Shown here piece after piece: positions 12,433 to 25,210 of a stretch of 64,000 bases of DNA (positions are counted from its first letter, which is position 1; each line of letters opens with the position of its first letter). The stretch covers positions 34,470,001 to 34,534,000 of the forward strand of contig OX485809.1 in the NCBI GenBank assembly GCA_950295325.1. The letters run 5' to 3'. Source of the DNA: Polytrichum commune (taxonomy: Eukaryota; Streptophyta; Polytrichopsida; Polytrichales; Polytrichaceae). The position numbers were made by a program, and so were the translations under genes. The notes under the pieces are model-generated. The model did not search any database, had not been told where the DNA came from, and was given only the letters and a program-made list of their open reading frames with translations.

Positions 12433-12564
12433 GGTTTGGCCTACTTGAGGTGATTCGCAAAGGCTATCAAGGTAGGCCAAGGCCAACACTAGAGGTGATT
12501 CACAAGGTTTGGCCTACTTGACGGCCTTTGTGAATCACCTCTTGTGTTGGCCTTGGCCTACCTT
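12433..12564. repeat. Foldback hairpin, 37-bp arms
   Basis: The left arm 12,469-12,505 (starting AAGGTAGGCCAAGGCC) and right arm 12,528-12,564 (ending GGCCTTGGCCTACCTT) are reverse complements with one mismatch, around a 22-nt loop. The sequence just before (12,433-12,466) and the loop share GGTTTGGCCTACTTGA, so the structure seems to have grown by local inverted duplication. It could be a foldback MITE or a small-RNA hairpin. Confidence 0.75.
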
Positions 12565-13559
12565 GTTCGGCAGTCACCTTTGAAAGTTGCTTATAACTCC
12601 ATATGATGGTTGTCGCTCGTGCCAATTAGACCTTCCACGTAATTCTTCAAGTATGCATAGTCAATGAATCCTATGACATTTGACATTCCCTCGGATTATG
12701 CCGTCCGGTAAGCAACTTACCTTAGCCCCTTAGTTGAATTTTATGAAAGTGCTTACAATTTTCTTTAAGTCTAAACTTGTATTTTCTTAATTAATTTGCT
12801 CCACCATAGCTTGGGTTGATTTCCTTATAAATCATTAACTCAAACACCCTTGAAGTATTAGAACACATGCTCCTCTTATGATCTAGAAATAAGCCTTAAT
12901 ATATTATTATAGCCTAAATATTAGTAAATAGAACTCAAAAATAGCTACAATTATCTACATTGACTGAAAGTTCATAATATTTATATATCATCAATGTACT
13001 AGCAATACACCCTAATTAAAAATTATTGACTAATATTGTTCAACAATAATTGCTACAGACTATGGCCCTAGCATTTATCTGTACCTGGGTTATAGTCACT
13101 CTCTTTTCTTCCTAAGTTCTTCTTTTGATTTTGATTCACGCCGTTATTATCTCTCTTTCTCTCTTACGGGCCAATCACTCTTAGGTTTTCACTCACCATG
13201 GCTATGGCCAAGACATTTCCTTCCACATCCTTCTTCCTCTCAATCATCATGGCGTGGGGTTTTCCGACTATGGCTCACCCTGTTTCTTTCACAATACAAA
13301 TTATATTCTCTCTCTCCACTATGGTCTATCTCAATCCTCAAGCACGAATACTTTGATTCGTCCAACATATCCTCTCACCTCCAATTCACTCCGCTCAACA
13401 AATCCTCACATTTGGTTCACTCACATTGTGTTTTCTCCACTCTCTGGACTGTAACACATTCCTAAAATGCACTTGCTCGACCACAGATGTCACACACAGA
13501 CTATTGCCACACTTGTATCCATCACACAATCACCTTTACTTAATCAATTATGACTTAGT
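12565..13559. other. No gene recognised; C/T-rich from about 13,060
   Basis: The first half is AT-rich and featureless. From about 13,060 the plus strand is rich in C and T, with frames containing many Leu and Ser codons that probably reflect composition. The decayed receptor-like segment that follows may extend into this part. Confidence 0.4.
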
Positions 13560-13780
13560 TTGCTTGCCTTCATCCCCCTATCACATGCGGTGATGCTACA
13601 ATTCTGATTCTATTCTAAAAAACTAATGTATTTGACTCTAACTATATTGCCTATATCTTGACTCTCTGCGGCTATGGCCTTAGTGGATTTAACGAGAAGT
13701 ACCATCTCTCTGACAATAACCCTCTTATCATGCTCGGATGTTCCGGTGGTTATAACTCCTGCAACTACTTTCCTTAGGCT
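13560..13780 (+). pseudogene. Relic of a wall-associated-kinase-type ectodomain (GUB_WAK-like)
   Basis: One plus-strand frame reads ITCGDATILILF, a stop, and then CGYGLSGFNEKYHLSDNNPL followed by IMLGC. This follows the order of the plant galacturonan-binding domain of wall-associated kinases: an N-terminal CGN-x-T/S-I motif, then CGYPGF-x-L, then NPL-x-I. A stop lies within the segment and no kinase domain follows, so only a fragment remains. The assignment rests on motif order and could be chance resemblance. Confidence 0.3.
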
Positions 13781-13954
13781 ATAGCCTTCCTAAATCATCC
13801 TAACTAGCTTTCATCTATCATTTTGGTTACTTTATCGTAAATAAAATAAAATAAAATAACCTTCTTACTACCATGCTATGGCCAAAAATTTGTATTACAA
13901 CATATGTTCCGGAACAACAAAAGTTTGAAGTCAAAAATTAAAATTTGCAACAAC

Positions 13955-14335
13955 TACAATGTGCTAAAACATTTACATCTCCTACAATGTCTTAATAACG
14001 ATGGGATCAAAGAAATTGACAATTAAAATGTTGTTATGCATAACAATTGGGTGCAATCAAATCAAGATCTTGCACTTCATATACCCCCAAATAAACACCC
14101 TCTTAATGCATTTGTAGACCACAACACATGTTAGTTGTCCTCCTAAGAACCTACCAAGAGCATGTGACCGATACATTGTTTATAATAGAAAGGCCACAAT
14201 CTCAACCCTTTTAAGAGATTGTGGGTACCTTCCTTTTGGCCCATACTAGAATACAACCACCAACATAGAGTGACATGGTATTCTGTGTCAACATTTTTTA
14301 TTGTATTGTGTACATCTAATTCTTGCAAGGTTTTT
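13955..14335. repeat. Dispersed repeat, copy 2
   Basis: Reverse-complement partner of 335-720. It contains CTAAGAACCTACCAAGAGCA near 14,141-14,160 and CATAACAATTGGGTGCAATC near 14,038-14,057. Confidence 0.6.
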
Positions 14336-14708
14336 GTGTTGAGACAACAACCACAAATACATTTGTTGTTGGGTGATCTTGATCATAGGGAGTTGTCCAA
14401 TCATAGTTGGGTGGCAACATCTTCAAATTGTGTATCACAACAATCTATACTATATAATATTTTCTATCGCATCCATGGCATGAAATTGTGTTTTTATTCT
14501 TCGAATGTTGGCTATGGTCACATCTTTTAAATACTCGAACTTCATACAAGAGGGGCCATTAAGAATCATGATATGAGTGATTCATCATTCCAATACCTAT
14601 TGGAAGGAAATGACTGAACCCCTAAACATACCAAGGTTGATATCCAAAATTCATGCACAAACATAGTTTTGTTCTCTACTTGATACCTAAGTTTCCAACG
14701 AGACGTTG

Positions 14709-14732
14709 TCCCCCCCCCCCCCCCCCCCCCCC
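14709..14732. repeat. Poly-C tract
   Basis: A run of about 23 C. Similar C or G runs occur near 585, 9,120, 17,872, 18,198, 22,580-22,608 and 24,447. Confidence 0.9.
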
Positions 14733-14754
14733 TTCCCCAAAAAAGTCAATCCTC

Positions 14755-16140
14755 TCATGCAAACTAAAAAAATCAACATTTTGAGCACCCAAAAGTTGGT
14801 TTTCAATCTCAAAGTAATTCCTAAATACTTTGAAAATGGCTTTACAACTTTCCAAAATGTAGGAATGGATTTGAATGAAACAAAATGAAAATAAATTGTG
14901 GTTAAAAATTCTTCTCTTATCTTTACAAATTGCCTTCGTATCACTTCCCAAGGCTTTACAAACGATTTTGCAAATCCTCAAAAAATTGAAACTAGTCACC
15001 TCGGTATTGAGATGGCTCATATCAACATTTGGGTACTCCTAAGTTTCTCACATATTTTGCTTTATTTATCTAAATGTTTTTACAAATGGCCCTCACAACA
15101 TTGCATGTCGCTTCTAAAGTGATTTTGAAAACTCTTCCAAAATTTGAAATTAATCACCTTGGTGCGGAGATGACTAATATCAACATTTGGGTGCCTTCAA
15201 GTTTCTCCCACAATTTTCTTCATTTTTCTCAAACTGTTTGAAATGGTGCTCATACCGTTCACTGGGCTCTGAAAATGATTTTAGAAAATCTTCAAAAATT
15301 TGAAATCAGGCACCTTGGTGCCAAGGTGACTAATATCAACATTTGGGTACCTTCAAATTCTCTCATTTACAAATGGCCCTCGCAACGCTTCCTCATGCTT
15401 TGAAATGATTTTGGAAAATCTCCAAGATTTTGAATCTAGTCATGATGGTGCCAAGGTGTCTAGCATCGGTATTCGGGTACCTTCAAGTTCCTCTCACAAT
15501 TTTCTTTATTTTCCTCAAATGGTTTAAAAATGGCCCTTCGCAATGTTTTCATGGGCTTTGAAAAAATCTTGGAAAAACATTGGTGCTCATAAGTTTCTCT
15601 CACAATTCCGTTTGTTTTTCTCAAATTGTTTAAAAATGACCTTTGCATCAATGTCCAAGGCTTTCAAAGTGATTTTTTAAACTCTCCAAAAATTTGAAAT
15701 TAATTATCTCGGTCATGAGATGACTAATATCAACCTTTCGGTATCCTTTAGTTCCTCTCACGATTTCCTTTATTTTTCTAAAAAAAATTAGAAATGGTTC
15801 TCGCAACGGTTACCAAGGCTTTCATAGAGATTTTAAAAATTCTCGGAAAATTTGAAATTATTCATTTTGGCTACAAATGGCCTTGGGATCAATTCCCAAG
15901 GCATGTGAAGAGACTTTGACAAATCCCAAAGAAATTGGAATGAGGCGACTAATATCAACATTTTGGTAACTTTGAAGTTGGCACAAATATTCATTTATTT
16001 CTCTCAAATGCGCATCGTTCTCAAGGCTTTCAAAGAGATCTTGAAAAATTTCCAAAAAATTGAAATTTTTGTGCTCGGTGACAAATATACAAATATCAAC
16101 ATTTAAGTAACCTTGAAGATAGCTCAATTTTTTTTACTCT
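14755..16140. repeat. Array of diverged ~150-bp tandem repeats
   Basis: The phrase CTAATATCAACATTTGGGTA, or close variants, recurs at about 14,772, 15,026, 15,176, 15,331, 15,458, 15,727, 15,948 and 16,091. Most gaps are 130-155 bp and some are near double. Between these marks the same order repeats: TTTCTCACAATTTTCTTTAT, TCAAATGGTTT, TGGCCCTCGCAACG, a GATTTT-GAAAA-TCT stretch, then AAATTTGAAATTA. Units are well diverged from one another, which indicates an old satellite-like array. Short open frames on both strands inside it reflect the repeat and are not genes. Confidence 0.75.
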
Positions 16141-16179
16141 TTATTTTTCTCAAATGGTTTGTAAATGATGTTGTCAAAA

Positions 16180-17171
16180 CTTTAGTACGGACTTCTATGG
16201 AAGGAGATGCTCTATACTGAGTATATAGCCAAAGGTAGAATTAGGTTGTTTTTGAGGAGGCAACCCTAACTATTGGCAATGGAGAAGATTTATGAAGGAT
16301 ATATGTAAGAGCGGTGCTTGTAACTCTTAGGATGACATAATTTTTTCAAAAAGTATTATTAAAATAAGAATAATAAATAAATTAGCTCTTAGGATGACCG
16401 CATAAGAAGTGGTGGTTAGGATAGTGCATTGAGGGTTTCTTAGGCCACAAATCCTAGTACTTATTTAGAAATTGCAAAAGTGGGTGAGGAATACAAGGGA
16501 GTGGTGAGTTTTTGCAGTGTGTGACCTCGCTGATGTATGTAATAGTGTTGGTTCTTGAAATATTAGTATTCGTGTTTGAAGGGATTCCTAACTTGTTTGT
16601 AGTTGTGGTAAGGCTTGTCAAAGCAATTAGTTCCAAGAAGTCTTGAAGATACGAGACTTATGTTTGCCTCACATTCATTTTCTCTAATAATAAGAAAGTA
16701 TCTAGCACATTAGCGTTAGAGTTCAGAGGACTAAGTTGATCAACCCTTAATATCACTAACACTAGGGACTTACTCTCTATAGTATAATACTATAATATTG
16801 GTCATATATAGACTAAGTTAGAAAGCTAGAAGTAATTATGGTAGATCAATCACAAGTTGGAGGGTTATAACGTTGCCGGTACACGAGGGAGTAAATGATA
16901 AGATATATCATATAACTAGCACAAAGATGTGGTTGTAAGTAGGTCAAATTATAAGGTCATACATCTATGAGTTTTGACCACTATCAAGGGGTGGGCAATA
17001 TCAATGCAACCTTTAAGAATAATATCATTGGTAACATGGTAGGAATAAGGTCTAGGTAATACAATAATGTAGAGTAGAAGAAGTACTTAACATGGGTAGT
17101 AGAGGGAATTCCAATAGAGCTACCGACCTTTTTCAATCACACTACTGCACAAACATAAATTATGAAAGTGA
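16180..17171. other. No feature recognised
   Basis: AT-rich sequence with no supported frame, repeat or inverted structure. Confidence 0.5.
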
Positions 17172-17603
17172 ATGTGTCATGACGAGGCGGACATGAAAAA
17201 AAAACCAAAGTCTTTGCAATTCTTAATAGAGGCATTGACTAAATCGGGATCGCTTATTGATGCTTATACATCTAGAGTACGCAAGTTCGCCATTTGTTCC
17301 ATGTTTGTTCGATATTGGAGTCATTCAAACATGAATGTTGACCATTTGGGGTTTTTAAAAAAAAATGAAAACTATAATGTCCCCGGCCCACTTGCATCAT
17401 TATCCCCATTACATGTGAATGTGGTCACAAAGGTTGTGGATCCAACTTCAACATCATCATATTATAGTAGGTCATCGGGTTATGATCATCACACCGCGCC
17501 ATTCTTAGATGTCAAGTTGAAGGAGTGTATCGAACATCTTAGTGATAAAGAGGAATACGAGGGAATGGAAGACGACAGGGGTAGTTGCATGGTTCTACAT
17601 TGA
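17172..17603 (+). CDS. Unrecognised open frame, 143 codons
   Basis: An uninterrupted frame from ATG to TGA with protein-like composition. It has a basic start (KKKPKSLQFLIEALTKSG), a middle with Ser/Tyr-rich residues, and an acidic end (ECIEHLSDKEEYEGMEDDRG). The acidic C-terminus recalls the tails of plant transposon proteins, but no catalytic motif is visible. No promoter or splice partner was identified. It could be a single exon left from a degraded element or a chance frame; unlike most frames here it is longer than 140 codons and not low-complexity. Confidence 0.3.
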   Translation: MCHDEADMKKKPKSLQFLIEALTKSGSLIDAYTSRVRKFAICSMFVRYWSHSNMNVDHLGFLKKNENYNVPGPLASLSPLHVNVVTKVVDPTSTSSYYSRSSGYDHHTAPFLDVKLKECIEHLSDKEEYEGMEDDRGSCMVLH

Positions 17604-19279
17604 TTACATTGAATGTGCTCATTACTTTGTGGGCGTTGATATGGACAAGTAATTTCCTATTGTATTTCCATCTATGTCCAAAAACTTTAGTTTCCAAATT
17701 GTCCACAATGCCTTCATCAATCCATTTCTTAAAACTACATGAATTATAGAAGTATAGTCTAGAGTATGCTCGATACTAGGAATGTGGATACATTTTTTCC
17801 TTCTAGAAATTGAATAGTAAATCTAACGACAATGTTATAAAATTATCTCCAAATTCTCAAGCCAACCCTCGGGGGGGGGGGGGGGTAGTCATTGGTTGGA
17901 GTAGCAATATACGTGCGAACAAATGATAGGGTATTTTAAAAACATGAGTGCTAAAAATTATAAATGGACTTAAGAGTAATATAGGGTATCAAAAATGGCA
18001 TTGGACATCTTTAAAGTACTATAGGGTATGGAATAATAGGTAATTTGGAATTATAAGTAATGCAAGCCATTTTTCTATTAACCCAAAGTAGAAATTTACA
18101 TAATGATAGCGTGTGAAAAAAAGAAGAGAATTGAAAGTAATACCCCCCTATAAAATAGTGGTTGTTCGCACCTATATCCTTAACTTTTTAACACACTGCC
18201 CCCCCCCCCCCCCGAGAGCCAAGCTTACGGTTGTTGATTTTAGGAGTAAAGTAAGGCGTTCATTAGGTTGATTGCATTTTGTGTGAACTTTCCACTCATA
18301 CTATTGGAAACAAGGATGTTACTATCTATGTCAAAACACCACAGTTATAGAATACTAGTGGGTGTATCTCCAAATATTCTACCAACGTCACTACTCACAT
18401 GTTATCACTAATTGCTCACCACTCGTATGTTAGCACTCCCTAGCATCCGCCACATTTGTTGAAACTAACTTTGTGCACCTTGGGTGCCAATCTAATGTCG
18501 ATGCAACCACAAGTGCCACTCTAAATCTAAATGTTAGAGAGCTAGGACATACATGTACGAGTAATCATGGCAAATGAAATATATCAAGGCCCTCAATGTG
18601 GCCTTCTTATGTAGTGTTTAACATCTAGGTATTTTAATATTTTCAGAAGGTTTTATGCATATAATGATATATATATATATATATATATAATGGATTTAAA
18701 GTGCTAATATTTCCAAATCTAGCTTTGTTGAAATGTTCTTCCTAAGTAGATACCCCTTGGTATCAAAATTCATCTATTAGTTGGATTTCCATCTAAGACT
18801 CACCCATCCACAACTTCATCTTGTCACATGTCCCTACAACCACTTAATAAATTATTATTGGTAAAAATTGAGCACCTGAGTAAGATGTTAATGCATTGTG
18901 TAACTCAGGATAGTAACACACACTAATTGGAAAAAATCAGCCTACACTAAATAGTCTTACTAATGCGGGTGAAAAAATAACATGGAAATAATCAATGTGG
19001 GCCACTCTAAATTTCTAGTCGGGGCAGAGAATGTGTGGCTCCGAGGCCTAGGGTCTTTTCCTCAACTTTCTTTCACACTTCCAACCAACACCTTACCTAA
19101 AATAAAATAATCATCTTGCATCAAAATTGACTTAAATTGAGAACTCCACTTAGATTAATTCTATAAAAAAACAATAATCAACATGACTCACTGACTTCAA
19201 ACCACAAATTTGGTGTAGATGTAAACTCAACATTACCCACATTAATCCTCATTTACGAAAATTTTGTGGCACTGCAAAA
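17604..19279. other. No gene; homopolymers and (AT)n
   Basis: Contains a poly-G run near 17,872-17,885, a poly-C run near 18,198-18,213, an (AT)n microsatellite at about 18,667-18,690, and a short stretch at 18,395-18,445 related to the GCTCAC clusters at 5.7 kb. Otherwise featureless. Confidence 0.5.
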
Positions 19280-19282
19280 TTA

Positions 19283-19784
19283 GGGGCGGTTTACACTATG
19301 GACCAAGAGCCATGACCATGAAATTGTAAAATATGTGATTGGAGAGTAAAGTGCTCTTGGTCCCATTTGGCTTTACACTACCTTGAAAAAAGGAGAATGA
19401 CCACTAACTTTGAGGTCCCCAAAAACTACTAAAATCTGCCATTTGGATAATGTGCCATGGTCCAACGGGTTTTCCGTTGAGGCGAGGCAAAATGCTCGAC
19501 TCAATGGAAATCAAGGTAGCCGTAAGGTTGAAAATCAGCCATTGGCCGAATTTTCTTTTATTCCTGAATTTTTTTGACGTTACTGTAGATCGTTGGGATA
19601 GAAATTTAAAAAACCAGCCCAAAGTTGTCCCGGTCCAAATCCACTTTACACTACAAGAGTGACCAAGCCACTCAAAAATCCATTTTTTATTTTTCATGGT
19701 CACAGCTCTTGGCCAAGAGCTGTGACCATGAAAATGATTTAATTTTCTTGGTCATGGCTCTTGGTCCATAGTGTAAACCGCCCC
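19283..19784. mobile_element. Tourist-like (PIF/Harbinger) MITE, 502 bp
   Basis: Ends are inverted repeats: GGGGCGGTTTACACTATGG at the left and CCATAGTGTAAACCGCCCC at the right, extending inward through GACCAAGAGCCATGACCA. The flanks are TTA (19,280-19,282) and TTA (19,785-19,787), the 3-bp target duplication of PIF/Harbinger elements. No transposase is encoded, so it is non-autonomous. A second copy of the family is at 47,142-47,655 in opposite internal orientation. Confidence 0.85.
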
Positions 19785-19787
19785 TTA

Positions 19788-20729
19788 GTGTGGTCCACAC
19801 CTAGAGGACCATTTAGTGTACAGATCAGTGGTTGGTAAGTCTTTGAAGGAAGTGTAAATCATAGAGGTATTCTCAAGTACAAGTTGAGCATCATTATGTC
19901 CAATAATGACACTTGAAAGTCCACATATATAGAGAGTTGTTACACATAGTACAATTTCACATCTCAATCACCTATTGCTGTGAACTATAAAAGGAGAGTG
20001 TTGAATTGATTGCTTTGAAAATGTTGTCCTTTGCAACCTTGCGCCATTGGTATCTTTTGGAAATCAAAATTTATTTTTAATACCAAGTTTGAATTCTATG
20101 GGTTTTGTGTTGTCCTCGTAAGTTGACCATCCATACACCGTGAAATTATGTCCTAGGGCCTAAAAATATTCGCACACAAAACATCCTGCATGCAATAGTA
20201 GGATTCCTAGAGAAAAGAAGTATCTCAATTACTACTTGGTCTACGAGAATCAAATATATATAGGTAGTCTTGAGGGCTCCAAGCGGTAGAGCATTGTCTT
20301 AGTTGTGCCACAAAATAAAAATTTCAAGTATTACCAATATATGAGTATGGACTATACATATTACCATGCATCAGTGACAAAGCACTGCAAAGTTGTCGTT
20401 GTGATAGACTTGCAAAATTTTCAATGTTGCGCAAAATGTTGTAAAGGATGGATGACAATTGAATGAGACTCATATATTTGTATAGTGAAGAGTGTCTTGA
20501 GGATTATCAAACAATGTAGACTTTGATGCACAATGAAATGTCACATTCTTGTGGCTAGAAATGTAATGTATTTATGGTCCTCACATAATAAATTATAATT
20601 TCTCAAATTCACAAATCTCAATGTATATGTTGAGAAACCTCATATTACTCTAAAATTCAAATACTATAGATGGGCCAAATGCCATAGGTGGATTAATGCA
20701 ACATACTTAGGAAATGGAGAATCATGAGT
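19788..20729. other. No gene; weak tRNA-like segment at 20,276-20,330
   Basis: The segment GGGCTCCAAGCGGTAGAGCA followed about 40 nt later by TTTCAAGTATTACC resembles tRNA A and B boxes and may be a SINE relic, but the B box is poor and no target duplication was seen. The rest shows nothing. Confidence 0.3.
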
Positions 20730-20732
20730 TTA

Positions 20733-21284
20733 GGGCCACTCTACACCATTGCTAAGGGCCATAACCATGATATTGTTAGAACCTTTGAAAACTATTCATA
20801 GGTTGCACTGTGGGGGATCCAAGTTAAATTTTGTGTGATCATGGGACTTCAAGTGTAATGCAAAGACACATGCAACTGGGTTCTCAACCGGATGCTAAGC
20901 TTTTATATAACCATCACATTAATGTGGATCCTTCCACACAATAAGCTATAATGAAAGTAATTGATGTGAGGTTGGAAAGTGTTAGGATCTCTTGGATTTA
21001 TGTTACACCCACCCATTCGAACTTCCTTGGTCCATTAGGCCCTCGAGCTCCAATGTAAAGTGAAGTGGGACGGTCACGGTGCTTTCCACACTACAGGGAT
21101 TGAGTCATTGTTGTTGGTTATTTGTCACTACAAGATAATGTCAGTTTCCAAATCTTAGACACTAATAGATTTGGAGGCCTAGAATTTCCTTGTAATGGCA
21201 ACGACCCATGATCATCATAGTGCTACCAATAAGTTATTTTAGACTTTGATGCTCACGGCCCACCAAACTCTAGTGTAAAGTGCC
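20733..21284. mobile_element. Degenerate Tourist-like MITE
   Basis: The left end TTA|GGGCCACTCTACACCATT is followed by AAGGGCCATAACCATGA, closely like the ends at 43,047 and 19,283. The right end is eroded (CTAGTGTAAAGTGCC). Interior patches such as GGTCACGG near 21,070 recall the other members. Coordinates of the right end are approximate. Confidence 0.5.
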
Positions 21285-23052
21285 ATAAGCTCTAAGGTGA
21301 AGTACAACACTTTTGCCAAAAAGTTGATAAAAGGTTATCTCATTGATGAATATGCGAGGTGTTGTTATCATACCCAAGTATAGCAATATGTACATGTTTC
21401 GACATTTATTTGTCAACCTCAATTCCGAAAGAATCAAAAAGTCATATGAATCAGTGAAGGTTCTAACATTTATGATGAGTAGCCTCACTCCATTACACTC
21501 ACCAAGTTGTGTGTTGTTCTTGTTGCATGCGCAACAAGCATATGGCTCTAGCTTACTGGGCATCCAAGAATTGCTACACATATTTGACAATGACCCACAA
21601 ATTATATTAATCCAAGAAACCAAGCTCCACCAAAACAAATCCACAACATACATAGATTGGAAATTTCAAAATCATACAAAACAAATCCAATAGCACCACA
21701 CCATACCAACACAACAAATGTACCGCACACATCATGGCTAAAGGTAGTGTACTAGAAACGATGCACAAAATCCATCTACGCTAGTGAGAACGTCACAACA
21801 ATTCCAACCTCCGCCACAATTTCACCTTACCTCCAAGCCATCAAAATCACCAATAAGCCATCATACTCATCTTACACCTATACATGTCCACCCACCAAAA
21901 GGAGTTACATCTCTTAAAAGGTATCCAAGATCAAATTCAAACACTAACACACCATCACCCATGCCACCAAATCATCTTAGCCGGTGACTTCAACAAAGAT
22001 ATACTCCTCAAAGGACAAACAACTAATGGCATAACATCCAAAACAAACCAATATTACTCCATATAGACCCAATTAAAGTAGAACATAGGACTCCATCATG
22101 TAGATAACCAAAAAAACATCTCATGCCAAGGGGGCCACAACTACCCCTCAACAAGCCTTATCAACTACTTCTAAACCAACCTCTCCAACCACACCACCCT
22201 CACATGCTACACATTCATCAACTACAACCAAAACTCTGATCACTACACAGTCTACCTCCAACTAACGCCCAATAGCATCATCACCAAATGGAAACAACAA
22301 CCAACGGACATTTGCCACATCGCATATCCCATCCCCCCAAAAGACTTGCAAAAACTCCAATCGATGTTCCTTGAAGACAAAAGAGTTATCCATTAACTCA
22401 ACCGGAGTTTTAGTAGGGAGTTGGTTGTTTCGCATGCATAACTTTCCATGTTCGGTAAGTTTTGGGTGCATGCTTGGAGTCAATGTGGAGGTTTGAACGA
22501 AGGACATTCCATATTGGTTCATTGGGTACCAAACTCATTTTGGCATGCTAGCCCTACAATCAATAAAGAGTACCAACATAACCCCCCCCCCTTCCCCCCC
22601 CCCCCCCCATGACCCCACAAACCACACCACATGGATAAGATAACTAGCTAAAATTGATAAAATTGTCATAATTTAAAAACCATAAATTCACATCCAAACA
22701 AAATGCACTCAACTACGAAGCAATCATAACCAAATATCAAACCTTACTAGACAAAAAAACATAAAATTATCCACAAAAGAATATTCCACAACACCCAATA
22801 ATCCCCTTAACTCCCTCCAAGACCCCTCTAGAAACATGCTAACAACCCCTACAACCATAGTGAATGAGATACATTGCTCCCAATGATCGTCATTTCAAAG
22901 ACAAGCACCCATGTGCGAGGACACAGTAGATCAACTTGAAACATCCATGTGTGCGGTATGAAAACACCCATTGCACACCCCCAACAACATCATCCAAGAA
23001 AAGAAGGATTTAGACCCCAACACAATATCACAAGACATATATAGATGATTAT

Positions 23053-23361
23053 ATGGCCTCAAAGATGTACGACTCACAACACAAAGATATATACCTAACC
23101 TACCAAAACTTGCAAAATGCCTTCAGATCCATCGACAATGACTGGCTATTAGCCCTTATGGAAGACCTAGGCTTCCTGAATGACGCAATAGAACTAAAAG
23201 GGAACATTTACACAAACTCCACCACCTCTTTCTTTGGAATCCACTTTGGCACAACACCCCCGATACAAGTAAGTAGAGGAACCATCCAAGGACATACCCT
23301 CAACCCCTACATATTCAACATATTCCTAGCACTGCTCTTGAGATGGTTAAAAAAAAAATGA
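23053..23361 (+). pseudogene. LINE reverse transcriptase fragment (copy A)
   Basis: A 102-codon open frame equivalent to the central RT region of copy B. Shared stretches are NAFRSIDNDWLLALMEDLGF against NAFGSIDYARLLTLMEDLRY, and ELKGNIYTNSTTSFFGIHFG against ELIGNIYTNSTTSFYGNHFG. In the equivalent of motif A the first catalytic aspartate, present as YIDFRNAF in copy B, is changed here (TYQNLQNAF), and the downstream YADD box is degraded to CGDD after a frame break near 23,361. The enzyme cannot be active. Confidence 0.75.
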
Positions 23362-25210
23362 CCTAGGATACAAGTTTAACAAATCCTCCGCCACATGGAC
23401 CATCACCGCATGTGGTGATGACCTCGCAATAATCACAAACATAATGCAACATGGTCAACCCCAAATACACACACTCCAATAATTTCGCCGAATTGACACA
23501 CATGGACCTCAACCTCTCGAAATGTGCCATCGCTAAATGCCCAACAAACCCAATCTCAAACCAAACACGATTAAAGCATACATACAATCACAAAACATCA
23601 CCTCCATATCCAAAACTTTTGTACCTTCTCCCAAAATGACTCATACACATACCCATGTATCTACCTTGTACCATTACTTAAATGGAAACTACAAAATTAA
23701 AATAATAAAAATAATAAAAATAATAATCCCAACCAACAATGCCAAACAACAAAGTAAACTCCTATCTTCCTTACCAACTAGCCTCAAACAAAGGATCGAA
23801 ATTTTAATTACAACAATCAAACCTGGCATAGCATATGCTTACTATGTTGTCCACTTTTCCAAACCATATATTACAAAATAGGATTTAAATATTTAGTAAA
23901 CTAACCAAGTAAATATGCAACATACCCAAAAGTACAGCAAACATTGGCATCAATACAACCTCTCTCCTCCAAGACTATGTAAATTGCATAGGCCAACAAT
24001 TGATATGGGCACTCAACAACCTAGGCCAACTAGGCATCATGTACGAAGGACTTACCAATAACATATTAGCCAAATACAGAGGATCCCTCCACCTCCCCAA
24101 ACTCAAACACCAAGCCTATACTAGATTGCCCATGGCCAGAACATTATTCCTACTAGAAAAATAATATGAAATACACACTACTATTGTTGATTGCTCATTC
24201 CCCATCAGAGACACCCCTCTTGAACACGAGTGGCAAACTAACCCAATATACACCAACCTCTCATTAGAAATAAAGGCTATATCTAACAACATCTCAACAA
24301 ACTCTATATGTATGGCATCACAACATTACCGCAAATTTAAAACCAAGAAACCCTAACCATCTCTACCATTGAAGAATTCCACACCAAATACAAATACTCA
24401 CCTAAAAGCATAAAAAAAACACTCCGATAAGCACACAAGTTATTCCCCCCCCCCCAACCCCAATCCACAATCCCCACGACCAATATTACCAAACAACACA
24501 AACTCCTCCAATATACCATCATGTTCCATACTTGGTACAAAAATACACTTCATAATAAACACCGAAATCATCACCAAGTAAGACCAATGGGGAGCACAAG
24601 TAGTCAATCGTCATTACCTAAGTAAATGGAAAATTACACAAGGCATCATACAATAGTGGTGCAAAGAAGTAGAACTCTTCGATCCATATGATATCCTCCT
24701 CGGACACAATCTACTCGTCCTCACAATAGTACATGTCCACCCACGCCCAAACAAACCTTCACAAATACACAAACCGCTTAAACCACACCCAACCCCAAGA
24801 TCGATATACATATGCCCACCCCTACAAATGACCAACCTCACACTATCCACCCAAAATGCAACCCGGATAAGGACATCCACCCAACTAAATGCATCATACA
24901 AATACAAGGCCTAGAATCCTACATTTACAACCAAAAGGGGAAGTACATGGCCACTGTCGCCGCCTACAAAATACCTTGGCTATGGAACAAATTCTCCCAC
25001 CACAAACTCGAGCACCTAACAAACTTCCTCCAACCCCCACCCAGAAGGTTTGCCACCTAAACACTTTGGCTTATACAACCATACTACCCAATAAAAAAAC
25101 CAAAAAGCATCCAACCCATGAATCAACACTGCACCCTAAACCCACAAATCACAAAACTACTTATATACTCATTCACAATTACACACTCCTACTACTCATC
25201 CCCCCTCACA

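Noticed and set aside
14706-15122. Overlapping open frames on both strands (up to 114 codons)
   Set aside because: They lie in a poly-C tract and the tandem repeat array, contain homopolymer glycine or proline, and have no domain.
20276-20330. Possible tRNA gene
   Set aside because: Only an A-box-like stretch is good; stems do not pair and the B box is poor, so at most a SINE relic.
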